Made by a program: the position numbers and the translations under genes
The notes under the pieces: model-generated
The model's database searches: none
What the model saw: only the letters and a program-made list of their open reading frames with translations
Told to the model about the DNA's origin: nothing
In this document: positions 43,367 through 51,443 of the stretch, piece by piece
How the letters are laid out: the number at the start of each line of letters is the position of its first letter
How positions within the stretch are numbered: the first letter of the stretch is position 1
From: Actinomycetota bacterium
GTDB taxonomy: Bacteria; Actinomycetota; Actinomycetes; Streptosporangiales; Streptosporangiaceae
Assembly: GCA_027313705.1 (NCBI GenBank)
Contig: DAHVDE010000026.1
Location: forward strand, 1 to 64,000
Reading direction: 5' to 3'
Length of the DNA stretch: 64,000 nucleotides

Positions 43367-44478
43367 TCAGGTTCTCTGGCAGTCTGCTCAAGCCGTTCCT
43401 GTTCGGCGCGGCGGCCGTGATGGCCTTGCTGCTCGTCGGCGTGCTAGCCGCCCCGATGCTGTTGTTCTCGGCCGGCGGGCTGCTCTACTCGACTGGCAAC
43501 GCTTGTGCCTCGGCGGGGAACGGCAACGCGAACCAGCCGCCGCCGAGCACGACGGCGGAGAACTCCATCCCGGCCAACTATCTCTTCTGGTTCAAGCGCG
43601 TGGGCGCGCAGTACCACGTGCCCTGGGTAATCCTGGCCGGCATCGCCAAGGTGGAGAGCGACGACGGCCAGACCACGCTGCCAGGCGTGCACAGCGGCGC
43701 CAACCCGTTCGGCGCGGCCGGGCCGATGCAGATCGGCATCGGCGGTGCCGCAGGCAACAACTGGGGCGGCGCCCCAGTGCACCCGGCCAGCGAGAAAGTG
43801 AACGGGGTCGCGACCGACGAGAACGGCGATGGCGTGGCCAGCGTGTATGAGCCGGCCGACGCGATCGCGGGAACCGCGAAGTACCTCTTGGCGAACGGCG
43901 TACTCGACAACGTGCCGAACGCGATTTTCGCCTACAACCACCTGCAGTCCTACGTGCAGTCGGTGCTCGGCTGGGCCTCGACCTACGCCAAGGGCGGCTA
44001 CACGGTCAGCCCTGTCACGCTCGACAACGCGCCGACCTGCATCCCAGGAGTCGGGCTGGCGACCAGCAACGCGGCGGCTACCGCCATCGCCTTCGCCGAA
44101 GCTCAGCTAGGCAAGCCTTACCAGTGGGGCGGCGTCGGCCCCGATGCCTACGACTGCTCTGGCCTGGTCATGATGGCCTACCGAGCGGCGGGCGTCTACA
44201 TACCACGCACATCGCAGCAGCAGTGGACCTGGGGACCCAGGGTGCCTGCGAATCAGGTAGAACCCGGTGACCTGGTGTTCTTCGTCGGCGGTGACGGCAC
44301 TTCCAAGGCGCCTGGCCACGTCGGCATCGTGATAGGCAACGGCCTGATGATCGAGTCACCCGCACCAGGCCTCGCCGTCAGGGTCACCCCATACACCGAC
44401 CGAGACCCTATCGGCTTCACCCGCCCGTGGACCCATGCTGGTGTCAGCAAGTCAGCCGGCCAGGCATTCGGTGCGTGA
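43363..44478 (+). CDS. Conjugation cell-wall hydrolase: lytic transglycosylase plus NlpC/P60
   Basis: A 371-residue protein. The N-terminal helix (LFGAAAVMALLLVGVLAAPMLLF) anchors it. Residues 65-200 are a lysozyme-like transglycosylase: YHVPWVILAGIAKVESDDG (catalytic Glu) and GPMQIGIGG, with a helix carrying FAYNHLQSYVQ. Residues 235-350 are an NlpC/P60 endopeptidase: GKPYQWGGVGPDAYDCSGLVMMAY (catalytic Cys), GHVGIVIGNG (His) and a further polar residue. Two-domain hydrolases like this (VirB1/TcpG type) open the wall for the channel. The start GTG overlaps the preceding stop. It is the last gene of the operon. Confidence 0.92.
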   Translation: MIRFSGSLLKPFLFGAAAVMALLLVGVLAAPMLLFSAGGLLYSTGNACASAGNGNANQPPPSTTAENSIPANYLFWFKRVGAQYHVPWVILAGIAKVESDDGQTTLPGVHSGANPFGAAGPMQIGIGGAAGNNWGGAPVHPASEKVNGVATDENGDGVASVYEPADAIAGTAKYLLANGVLDNVPNAIFAYNHLQSYVQSVLGWASTYAKGGYTVSPVTLDNAPTCIPGVGLATSNAAATAIAFAEAQLGKPYQWGGVGPDAYDCSGLVMMAYRAAGVYIPRTSQQQWTWGPRVPANQVEPGDLVFFVGGDGTSKAPGHVGIVIGNGLMIESPAPGLAVRVTPYTDRDPIGFTRPWTHAGVSKSAGQAFGA

Positions 44479-44519
44479 ACCCGTACCGCGTCCTGGCCGA
44501 GCCGCCCGCAGGCGACACG

Positions 44520-44900
44520 TCAGTCGGCGTCTTCGCGCATTCCGCCCATGAAGCGGCGGAAGATGCCGCCCTCGCGGGGCAGGGACGGCTTGGGCGGGGG
44601 GGCCGCTGACCGTTCGCGCCCCTCGGGCTCGTCGTAGTCGGCCCGCGCGATCGCGTCGATGATCTGCGCTTCGTCGAAGTCCGCCGAGCCAGGGATCTCC
44701 GGGATGAAGCCCACCAGATCACCATCAAGCAGGACCTCCGCTTCCAGGCTTGACGTGCCCTCGCTGCCCCAGAGAGCTTCCCTGCCGTGATCAAGCAGCA
44801 CCTTCACGGCATAAGAGCCGACTCCGAGCGTCGCCACGTGCGCGTCAATGCCACGATCCCGCAGTGCGTCGACTACGTGGTGACAGCGGTTCTCATCCAT
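44520..44900 (-). CDS. Hypothetical actinobacterial protein
   Basis: A 126-residue protein. The N-terminal 85 residues look like a compact alpha/beta domain: CHHVVDALRDRGIDAHVATLGVGSYAVKVLLDHGREALWG, then LEAEVLLDGDLVGFIPEIPG and DEAQIIDAIARADY. The C-terminal tail is charged and Pro-rich with a short basic end. No signal or membrane segment. ATG 44900 has only a weak ribosome binding site. It is convergent with the last operon gene and divergent from the DrrA-type ATPase. No family recognised. Confidence 0.65.
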   Translation of the reverse strand: MDENRCHHVVDALRDRGIDAHVATLGVGSYAVKVLLDHGREALWGSEGTSSLEAEVLLDGDLVGFIPEIPGSADFDEAQIIDAIARADYDEPEGRERSAAPPPKPSLPREGGIFRRFMGGMREDAD

Positions 44901-44986
44901 GCCACCAACCTACCGTCATCGCGAACCCGCACCCCCTGGCCTCTGCTCGGGGTCTGCGTCATGGCAGCGGACTAGGATTCGTGCTG

Positions 44987-45985
44987 ATGAGTACCTTGCA
45001 GGAAACGAAGAGTGGCAGCGGGCGAACCGCAGGCTCGCCGGGGGCGGCGATCCACACCGAGAATCTCACGAAGATCTACCCTGGAACCGACTTCACCGCC
45101 GTCGATGCGCTCAACCTGGATGTCAAGGCGGGAGAGATCTTCGGCCTGCTCGGTCCGAACGGCGCGGGCAAGACGACCACGGCGGGGATGCTCACTACCC
45201 GGGTGGTGCCTACCGCGGGCAAGGCGTATCTGGGCGGCGTTGACGTGGCCGCGCATCCGGCGCTGGCCAAGCAGCTGAGCGGGATCGTCTCACAGCAGAA
45301 CACGCTTGACCGCCAGCTCACGGTCTGGGAGAACCTGTATTTCCACGGACGGCTCTTCGGCATGGGAGCGAGGGAATCTCGCCGCACCGCCGACCAGCTA
45401 CTTGGGCAATTCCAGCTCGCAAAGTGGGCTAAAGCGAGCGTCTACGCCCTTTCCGGCGGTATGGCACAGCGCCTCATGGTAGCCAGGGCCATCTTCCACC
45501 GGCCCGCCGTGCTGTTCCTCGACGAGCCGACGGCCGGCCTTGACCCGCAGAGCCGCCTGGCCCTGTGGGACCTGCTCGGCGAACTGCATCAGGCGGGTCA
45601 GACGATCCTGCTGACCACGCACTACATGGAGGAAGCGGACCGGCTCTGCGAGCGGGTCGCCATCATGGACCACGGCAAGATTCTGGCCATGGACACCCCC
45701 GCCGCCCTCAAGCTGAGCATCGGCGCCGACACGATCGTGACGGTCAAGACCACCGGTGACCCCGCCCGGCTGGCCGAGTTGCTGAGCAAGCAGGTCGAAG
45801 GCGTCACCCGCGCTAGGGTTGCCGAAGGCAGCGTGCAGCTAGACATCTCGGGCAACGAGCGGCTGGTGCCCGCGATCGTGGTAGCGGCCGAGCACGAGGG
45901 CTTCTCGCTGGTCGACTTGTCGATCTCAAAGCCGAGCCTGGAGACCGTCTTCATCAATCTCACCGGCAAGGAGCTGCGGGACTAA
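44987..45985 (+). CDS. ABC exporter ATPase, daunorubicin-resistance type (DrrA-like)
   Basis: A 332-residue ATPase: ENLTKIYPGTDFTAVDALNLDVKAGEIFGLLGPNGAGKTTTAGML (Walker A), YALSGGMAQRLMVARAI (signature), LFLDEPTAGLDPQSR (Walker B), TILLTTHYMEEADRLCERVAIMDHGKI (H-loop). The C-terminal domain of about 90 residues, ending SKPSLETVFINLTGKELRD, is typical of the DrrA group. ATG 44987 is chosen; GTG 44981 is possible. Its stop overlaps the permease start (TAATG). DrrAB-type pumps export drugs or lipids. No biosynthetic genes are near, so the cargo is open. Confidence 0.93.
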   Translation: MSTLQETKSGSGRTAGSPGAAIHTENLTKIYPGTDFTAVDALNLDVKAGEIFGLLGPNGAGKTTTAGMLTTRVVPTAGKAYLGGVDVAAHPALAKQLSGIVSQQNTLDRQLTVWENLYFHGRLFGMGARESRRTADQLLGQFQLAKWAKASVYALSGGMAQRLMVARAIFHRPAVLFLDEPTAGLDPQSRLALWDLLGELHQAGQTILLTTHYMEEADRLCERVAIMDHGKILAMDTPAALKLSIGADTIVTVKTTGDPARLAELLSKQVEGVTRARVAEGSVQLDISGNERLVPAIVVAAEHEGFSLVDLSISKPSLETVFINLTGKELRD

Positions 45986-46887
45986 TGACCGCACCGGCGA
46001 CATCACGGGCATCGGGTCAAGTGCGCGACGGCGCGGCCCCGTCCATAGGCACGGTGCCGACCAGGTCGGTCGCCGTGGCAAGCTGGATCGCACTCGGCGC
46101 GCTGCTGCTGCGTGACCTCGTGGTGCTGCGCAAGCACCTGTGGGAGTTCGTGGTCCGCACGCTGATCCAGCCGTTCTTGCTCTGTTTCGTGTTCTTGTAC
46201 GTATTTCCCAAGATCGGCCAGGGCATCGGCGGCCACGGCAGCGTAGAAGAGTCTGCCTTCGCCACGATCCTGGTGCCTGGCGTGGTCGGCATCTCGGTGA
46301 TGTTCCAGGGCGTGCAGTCGATCGCGCTCAACATGGCGCAGGAGTTCGGCTTCACTCGCGAGATCGAGGACCGGGTGCAGGCGCCTTGCCCGATCTGGCT
46401 GGTAGCCATCGCCAAGGTGCTGTCAGGCGCCGTCCAGGGCATCTTGTCGGCCATCATCGTGCTGCCGATCGCCTCGGTCGTGCACGCGCCAGGCGTGCAC
46501 GCTCACCTGACCTTGCACTGGTGGCTCATCGTCACCTTCGTGCCGCTCGCCGCCGTTGCCATGGCCGGCCTCGGGCTGGTGCTCGGCACTAGCTTCGAGC
46601 CGAGGAACATCGGGCTGATGTTCGGCTTCATCATCTTGCCTATCACGTTCCTCGGCGGCACCTACTACGGCTGGACCAGGCTGGCCCCGGTCACGATCGG
46701 AGGCTGGCACTGGCTGCAGACGATTGTGCTGATCAACCCGCTGATCTACGTGAACGAGGGAATGCGTGCCGCATTCACCTCCGCGCCGCACATGCATCTT
46801 TACGTCATTTATCCGGTGGTGATTGGATTCGCAGTGGTGTTCCTGTCGGTCGGGCTCAGGAACTTCAGGCGGCGCGTGCTCTCCTAG
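45985..46887 (+). CDS. ABC-2 permease, DrrB-like
   Basis: This 300-residue permease has six helices: VVRTLIQPFLLCFVFLYVFPKIGQ, FATILVPGVVGISVMFQGVQ, WLVAIAKVLSGAVQGILSAIIVLP, WWLIVTFVPLAAVAMAGLGLVLG, IGLMFGFIILPITFLGGTYYGW and LYVIYPVVIGFAVVFLSVGL. The FTREIEDRVQAPCP segment fits the coupling region of the ABC-2 family. It overlaps the ATPase gene by one base, so the two form a pump. The next gene, an acyl-CoA dehydrogenase, follows after 34 bases and may be cotranscribed. Confidence 0.93.
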   Translation: MTAPATSRASGQVRDGAAPSIGTVPTRSVAVASWIALGALLLRDLVVLRKHLWEFVVRTLIQPFLLCFVFLYVFPKIGQGIGGHGSVEESAFATILVPGVVGISVMFQGVQSIALNMAQEFGFTREIEDRVQAPCPIWLVAIAKVLSGAVQGILSAIIVLPIASVVHAPGVHAHLTLHWWLIVTFVPLAAVAMAGLGLVLGTSFEPRNIGLMFGFIILPITFLGGTYYGWTRLAPVTIGGWHWLQTIVLINPLIYVNEGMRAAFTSAPHMHLYVIYPVVIGFAVVFLSVGLRNFRRRVLS

Positions 46888-46921
46888 GACGCGCCGCGGC
46901 GGGCTGGCGGGAGGAGAAAAC

Positions 46922-48085
46922 GTGGACTTCGAGCTATCCGACGAACAGCGACTGCTTCGCGACACGATCCGGGCGTTCGTTAACGCCGAGATCAGGCCGG
47001 TGGCCAGGGAATTTGAAGCATCGGGCCAGTACCCGGAACAGATCGTGGCCGTGATGGCCAAGATGGGCCTCTTCGGCCTCCTGGTTCCTGAGGAGTACGG
47101 CGGCATGGCCGCTGACATGGTGTCGCTCGCCGTCGTGTTCGAGGAAATCTCCCGAGGCTGGATGGGAGTTGCCGGAATCATCGGCAGCCACTCGCTATCC
47201 TGCTGGATGATCGCCAGGTTCGGCACGCACGAGCAGAAGCGAGCCCATCTGCCCGCGCTCGCGTCAGGAGAGCGCCGTACCGGCATCGCCTTGACCGAGC
47301 CAGGGGCAGGCAGCGACCTTCAGGGCATCGCGACGACCGCCCGCAAGGATGGCGACCGCTACCTCGTCAACGGCGCGAAGACCTGGATCACCAATGCCCG
47401 CCACGCGAACCCCCTGCCCGTGCTCGTCAAGACCGACCCGTCAGCAAGTCCGCCGCACAAGGGCATGTCGGTCCTGCTCGTCGATCCGGCTACGCCGGGT
47501 TTCGAGGTCGTCAGGGACCTGCCGAAGCTCGGTTACCGCGGCCCTGAGACGTGCGAGATCACGCTTGACGACGTCGCGGTGCCGGCCGGGAACCTGCTCG
47601 GCGGAACGCAGGGGCGCGGCCTGCAGCAGGTGCTTGCCGCGCTCGAGAAAGGCAGGGTCAACATCGCCGCCCGTGCCGTCGGCGTCGCGCAGGAGGCGTA
47701 CGACCAGGCGCTGCGCTACTCGGGACAGCGAGAAGCGTTCGGGCGCAAGATCTCCGACTTCCAGGCCGTGCAGCTCAAGCTGGCCGACATGGCCATGAAA
47801 CTGCAGGCAGCGAGGCTGCTCACTTACTGGGCCGCCTCGCGGGCTGACGCGGGCCGCCGGGCCGACCTGGAATCGGGCCTGGCCAAGGTCTACGCCTCCG
47901 AGGTGGCGCAGGAATGCGCGTTCACGGCCATGCAAGTGCACGGTGGCTACGGCTATTCACGGGAATTCACGGTCGAACGGCTTTACCGCGACGCCCCGCT
48001 GATGGTCATCGGGGAAGGCACGAACGATATTCTCCGTACCGTGATCGCGGAGTCGCTGATCGACGGCCGCGGCATGATTGGCTGA
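46922..48085 (+). CDS. Acyl-CoA dehydrogenase
   Basis: A 387-residue FAD enzyme: DFELSDEQRLLRDTIRAFVNAEIRP at the N-terminal helices, GIALTEPGAGSDLQGI (FAD/substrate loop), YLVNGAKTWITNA, VNIAARAVGVAQEAYDQALRYSGQREAFGRKISDFQAVQ and the end MQVHGGYGYSREFTVERLYRDA followed by IGEGTNDILRTVIA. The Glu of the GEGTNDI region or the nearby one is the expected base. It oxidises acyl-CoA to enoyl-CoA; chain length cannot be read. GTG 46922 has GGAGG seven bases upstream. Confidence 0.96.
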   Translation: MDFELSDEQRLLRDTIRAFVNAEIRPVAREFEASGQYPEQIVAVMAKMGLFGLLVPEEYGGMAADMVSLAVVFEEISRGWMGVAGIIGSHSLSCWMIARFGTHEQKRAHLPALASGERRTGIALTEPGAGSDLQGIATTARKDGDRYLVNGAKTWITNARHANPLPVLVKTDPSASPPHKGMSVLLVDPATPGFEVVRDLPKLGYRGPETCEITLDDVAVPAGNLLGGTQGRGLQQVLAALEKGRVNIAARAVGVAQEAYDQALRYSGQREAFGRKISDFQAVQLKLADMAMKLQAARLLTYWAASRADAGRRADLESGLAKVYASEVAQECAFTAMQVHGGYGYSREFTVERLYRDAPLMVIGEGTNDILRTVIAESLIDGRGMIG

Positions 48086-48166
48086 TAGCCTGCTTGGTTT
48101 GCCGGGCTGCCCGGACGTGCGATCACTATGCTCTTAAGTGCTTTGCCCGTCTGGGAGGGAGATCTC

Positions 48167-48955
48167 GTGCCGCACAAGTTCGGCGTAAGCCTGGCCGCCA
48201 CCGGATTGCTCGTCGCCGCAACTGCGGTGGCTGCACTGGCCACAGCCGTGCCCGTCAGTGCCGCGTCAGGCACCCCAGCCGCGAAAGGTCACAAGATCCT
48301 GGCCGGGAAGATCGTCGGCATCGATCCCGGCCACAACGGCAAGAACTACACCGACCCCTCCTTTCTTAACCAGCAGATCTGGAATGGCAGGGAATGGGAG
48401 GACTGCGACACGACGGGCACCCAGACCGACGGCGGCTACACCGAGGCGAAGTTCAACTGGCTGGTCGCCAGGGACCTCGCCGCGATCCTGCGCAAAGACG
48501 GCGCCAAGGTGGTGCTGACCAGGACGAGCAACAACGGCATCGGCCCCTGCGTGAACAGGAGGTCGCGCATACTCGACCATGCCCATGCCGACGTGTCGAT
48601 CGATATCCACGCCGACGGCGGGCCAGCCTACGGTCGCGGTTTCACCGTGCTCGAACCGGTCGCGGACGGCCCGAACAACAAGGTGATCAAGTCGTCGCTG
48701 CGCTTCGGCAAGTACGTGCACCAGGCATTCCTGCGCTACACGCCCATGAAAGTCAGCGACTATTATGGGCATAATGGTTACATTTTTCGCAATGACCTGG
48801 CGGGACTTAATCTCACCACGATGCCTAAAGTCCTGATTGAATGCGGCAATATGAGAAACAAGGCCGACGCCAGGCTGCTGACTTCTGTGCACGTTCAGCG
48901 GCAGATCGCCAGGGCGCTGGCGATGGCGATCATCAAGTTCCTGACCGGCCGCTAG
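48167..48955 (+). CDS. N-acetylmuramoyl-L-alanine amidase, secreted (copy 1)
   Basis: A 262-residue protein with a signal peptide (LAATGLLVAATAVAALATAVPVSAASG) and a zinc amidase_3 domain: GKIVGIDPGHNGKNYTD (His ligand), TEAKFNWLVARDLAAIL (Glu ligand), ADVSIDIHADGGP (His ligand), and PKVLIECGNMRNKADARLL (catalytic Glu). It cleaves the bond between muramic acid and L-Ala in peptidoglycan. GTG 48167 has GGAGGGAG six bases upstream. Codons around 48755-48860 are unusually AT-rich compared with the rest. The next gene is a diverged duplicate. Confidence 0.95.
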   Translation: MPHKFGVSLAATGLLVAATAVAALATAVPVSAASGTPAAKGHKILAGKIVGIDPGHNGKNYTDPSFLNQQIWNGREWEDCDTTGTQTDGGYTEAKFNWLVARDLAAILRKDGAKVVLTRTSNNGIGPCVNRRSRILDHAHADVSIDIHADGGPAYGRGFTVLEPVADGPNNKVIKSSLRFGKYVHQAFLRYTPMKVSDYYGHNGYIFRNDLAGLNLTTMPKVLIECGNMRNKADARLLTSVHVQRQIARALAMAIIKFLTGR

Positions 48956-48991
48956 CCAGGAGAGCCGGCAGGAGAGCACAGCCAGGGAAGC

Positions 48992-49885
48992 GTGATCGGG
49001 TTGTTTAAGTGGGTGATAGTCCTGCTGCTCGGCGGGACAATGGCCGTCGGCTGTGCCTCCGTAGGCGGCGCGTCTCCCTCAGGTGCTTCCAGCCGCCAGA
49101 AAGCACCATCGGTCAGCCCCATGGCACGGAGGACAACGTCCGGTACGTCGCCGGGCAGAGGTGCTACCGCGTCCCCCCGGGCGAGTGCCGACCCTGGCTC
49201 GCCCGCCAAGCCGCTAGCGGGAAAAGTTGTCGGCATAGATCCCGGCCACAACGGCCTGAACTACACAGATCCCGCCTTTCTCGATCAGCAGATCTGGAAT
49301 GGCAGGGAAATGGAGAACTGCAATACCACGGGCACGCAGACCGCGAGCGGATACACCGAGGCGCAGTTCAACTGGAACGTGGCCGTCTACTTGACCTCCT
49401 ATCTGCGGTCACAGGGGGCCAAGGTCGTGCTGACCAGGCACAACAATCACGGCATCGGCCCGTGCGTGAACACCAGGTCCTACGTGCTCAACCGTGCCCA
49501 CGCGAACGTGGCGATCGACATCCACGCCGACGGCGGCCCGTCCTGGGGCCGCGGCTTCACGGTGCTGGAACCGGTGGCGGACGCCACGAACCACAAGGTG
49601 ATTGCTTCCTCCCTGCGCTTCGGCAGTTACGTGCATGCCGCGTTCATCGCAGACACGCCGTTGCGGCCGGCCAACTACTACGGTCACGACGGCTACATCG
49701 CCCGTAACGACCTCGCCGGACTTAACCTCGCCACGGAGCCCAAGGTCCTGATCGAGTGCGGCAACATGCCGAACGCGCAGGACGCCGCCCTCTTGACGTC
49801 TGCCAAGGTACAGCAGGAGATCGCCAGGGCACTCGACGACGCGATCATAAGGTTCTTGACCGGGCACTGGCCACGATCGCAGTGA
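48992..49885 (+). CDS. N-acetylmuramoyl-L-alanine amidase, lipoprotein (copy 2)
   Basis: A 297-residue protein with a lipoprotein signal (VIVLLLGGTMAVGC, Cys about residue 21), then a Ser/Arg/Pro linker and the amidase_3 domain: VVGIDPGHNGLNYTDPAF, TEAQFNWNVAVYLTSYL, ANVAIDIHADGGPSWGRGF, LATEPKVLIECGNMPNAQDAALL. The key metal and catalytic residues match copy 1, 37 bases upstream; the two are clearly tandem duplicates but differ in anchoring, one free and one lipid-tethered. Start GTG 48992. Probably in one operon with copy 1. Confidence 0.95.
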   Translation: MIGLFKWVIVLLLGGTMAVGCASVGGASPSGASSRQKAPSVSPMARRTTSGTSPGRGATASPRASADPGSPAKPLAGKVVGIDPGHNGLNYTDPAFLDQQIWNGREMENCNTTGTQTASGYTEAQFNWNVAVYLTSYLRSQGAKVVLTRHNNHGIGPCVNTRSYVLNRAHANVAIDIHADGGPSWGRGFTVLEPVADATNHKVIASSLRFGSYVHAAFIADTPLRPANYYGHDGYIARNDLAGLNLATEPKVLIECGNMPNAQDAALLTSAKVQQEIARALDDAIIRFLTGHWPRSQ

Positions 49886-49955
49886 TGCGGTCTTTCCGCA
49901 CTTCACAAGTAAGATCTGTCCCAATGGACCGGCCAAGGACACAGGTGAAGCCGTT

Positions 49956-50918
49956 ATGCGCCTGCTCATGAGGCGAACAAGTCAGCTTGCGGCCCTGTCC
50001 GCGTTCGCGGCCGCCGCAGCCGGCTGTGCGAGCGTTTCCGGCGCTTCGCCGGAAACCGGTCATAGCGCGACGGTAGCCAGCAGAAACAGCGGTTCGCCTG
50101 GCAGCACCTCTGGAGGACTTTCCAAGCCGAAGTCCACGCCGACGGCAAGTTCGCGGCAGCAACGATCGCCGTTCACCGGAATCGCCAGTTACGTGGCCAG
50201 CACGCATTACTACATCACGGCGGCTGTCTATGACCGGAAGACCGGCCGGACCTTCGTGTTCCATGCCAACCCTGGCGCGCGCATGCGCACGGCAAGCATC
50301 GTCAAGGTCGAGATCATGGGCACCTTGTTCCGCCAGCACGAAGTGAACGGCCAGCCAGTATCTTCAGCCGACCAGTCGCTGCTGATGACGATGATCGAGA
50401 ACAGCGACAACACCTCGGCGACCTCGCTGTGGAACGAGGACGGCGGTGCCGCCGGGATACAGAGCTTCGACACCAGCATCGGCATGACCGGTACCGTCGC
50501 CTCCACCGACGAGTGGATACCAGGATCGACCAATCTGCCCGGCTGGGGCTGGACCTCGACCACCGCACTTGACCAGGTGCGGATCGTCAGGGACTTCGCT
50601 TACCCGAACAAGTGGATCGACAACTACTACCGGCAGCAGGGCCTCACCTTGATGGAGCATGTCGAAGCCGATCAGGACTGGGGCGTGTCTGGCGGAGTGC
50701 CGCGCTCTGGGGTGACCATCGCGCTGAAGAACGGCTGGCTGCCGCTGGATCTGAGCACTTACACCGACTGGCAGGTCAATAGCGTCGGCTGGATCAAGGG
50801 CAACGGGCGGGACTACGTCCTCGCCGTGCTCTGTCAGGGCAGCGCGACCGAAGGAGCCGGCATCTCGGCGATCGACATGATCGCCAGTCACGTGTACGCC
50901 GCTCTGGGCAATAGCTAG
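49956..50918 (+). CDS. Class A beta-lactamase-fold serine hydrolase, lipoprotein
   Basis: A 320-residue protein. The signal ends in a lipobox (AFAAAAAGC), followed by a Ser-rich linker. Active-site motifs of the penicillin-binding/class A beta-lactamase family: TASIVKVE (SxxK, Ser about 114), ENSDNTSAT (SDN, about 150), and a KNG triad late (ALKNGWLP). Glu166-type residues of true beta-lactamases are not obvious. A D,D-carboxypeptidase or other wall role is therefore as likely as drug hydrolysis. It follows the two amidases, 70 bases after copy 2, which supports a wall function. Confidence 0.85.
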   Translation: MRLLMRRTSQLAALSAFAAAAAGCASVSGASPETGHSATVASRNSGSPGSTSGGLSKPKSTPTASSRQQRSPFTGIASYVASTHYYITAAVYDRKTGRTFVFHANPGARMRTASIVKVEIMGTLFRQHEVNGQPVSSADQSLLMTMIENSDNTSATSLWNEDGGAAGIQSFDTSIGMTGTVASTDEWIPGSTNLPGWGWTSTTALDQVRIVRDFAYPNKWIDNYYRQQGLTLMEHVEADQDWGVSGGVPRSGVTIALKNGWLPLDLSTYTDWQVNSVGWIKGNGRDYVLAVLCQGSATEGAGISAIDMIASHVYAALGNS

Positions 50919-50929
50919 CGGCAGCTAAG

Positions 50930-51433
50930 GTGCATCCGCGCGAAGGGGACCCGCAGCGAGCGGGGGAACTGCTCAGGCGACTCGGCTATACCCTCGCGAC
51001 GGCTGAGTCGCTGACCGGCGGCACGGTCGGTGCCCTGATTACTTCGGTACCCGGGGCGTCAGACTACTACCGCGGCGGCGTCATCGCCTACGCGGCAGCC
51101 GTCAAGTCCTCGCTGCTCAACGTCGATGCCGCGGTAATCGCCGCGCATGGCACGGTCAGTGAGGAAACCGCGATCGCGATGGCGACCGGTGTCCAGAACC
51201 TGCTTGGCACGTCGGTGGCGGTAGCCACCACCGGCGCGGCCGGACCTGACCCGCTCGAAGGGCACCCGCCTGGCACGGTATTCGTGGCCGTCGCCGATCC
51301 ATTCGCCAGCCGCGCAGAACTGCACACGATGGCAAGCCCGTCAAGCCGGGCGGCCGTGGTCACCTGGGCCGCCGCGCGCGCCGTCGGACTGCTGACCCGC
51401 CGCCTCGGGGAACTCTCCGCCGATCAGATCTGA
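50930..51433 (+). CDS. pncC: Nicotinamide-nucleotide amidase (CinA C-terminal domain, PncC)
   Basis: A 167-residue protein that deamidates NMN to nicotinic acid mononucleotide in NAD recycling: LGYTLATAESLTGGTVGALITSVPGASDYYRGGVIAYA (nucleophile and phosphate region), KSSLLNVDAAVIAAHGTVSEETAIAMATGVQ, VAVATTGAAGPDPLEGHPPGTVFVAVA. The CinA N-terminal half is absent, as usual in this group. GTG 50930 starts 11 bases after the preceding stop. Its end lies in a 30-bp palindrome shared with the convergent kinase gene, overlapping it by ten bases. Confidence 0.95.
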   Translation: MHPREGDPQRAGELLRRLGYTLATAESLTGGTVGALITSVPGASDYYRGGVIAYAAAVKSSLLNVDAAVIAAHGTVSEETAIAMATGVQNLLGTSVAVATTGAAGPDPLEGHPPGTVFVAVADPFASRAELHTMASPSSRAAVVTWAAARAVGLLTRRLGELSADQI

Positions 51434-51443
51434 TCGGCGGAGA
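51414..51443. terminator. Perfect 30-bp palindrome across the convergent pncC and kinase ends
   Basis: The 15-base arms, TCTCCGCCGATCAGA and its complement, meet with no spacer at 51428/51429. Both genes read into it and each ends with codons for Ser-Ala-Asp-Gln-Ile and TGA. In RNA it can fold on either strand as a hairpin at the stop codon, suggesting a bidirectional terminator embedded in coding sequence. The minimal loop requires opening several central pairs. Confidence 0.75.

Noticed and set aside
33617-44520. Integrative conjugative element with attachment sites
   Set aside because: No integrase, relaxase, tRNA gene or flanking direct repeats were seen; only the channel operon is supported.
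44987-46887. Part of an antibiotic gene cluster (DrrAB homologues)
   Set aside because: No synthase, tailoring or pathway regulator genes are adjacent; such pumps are common outside clusters.
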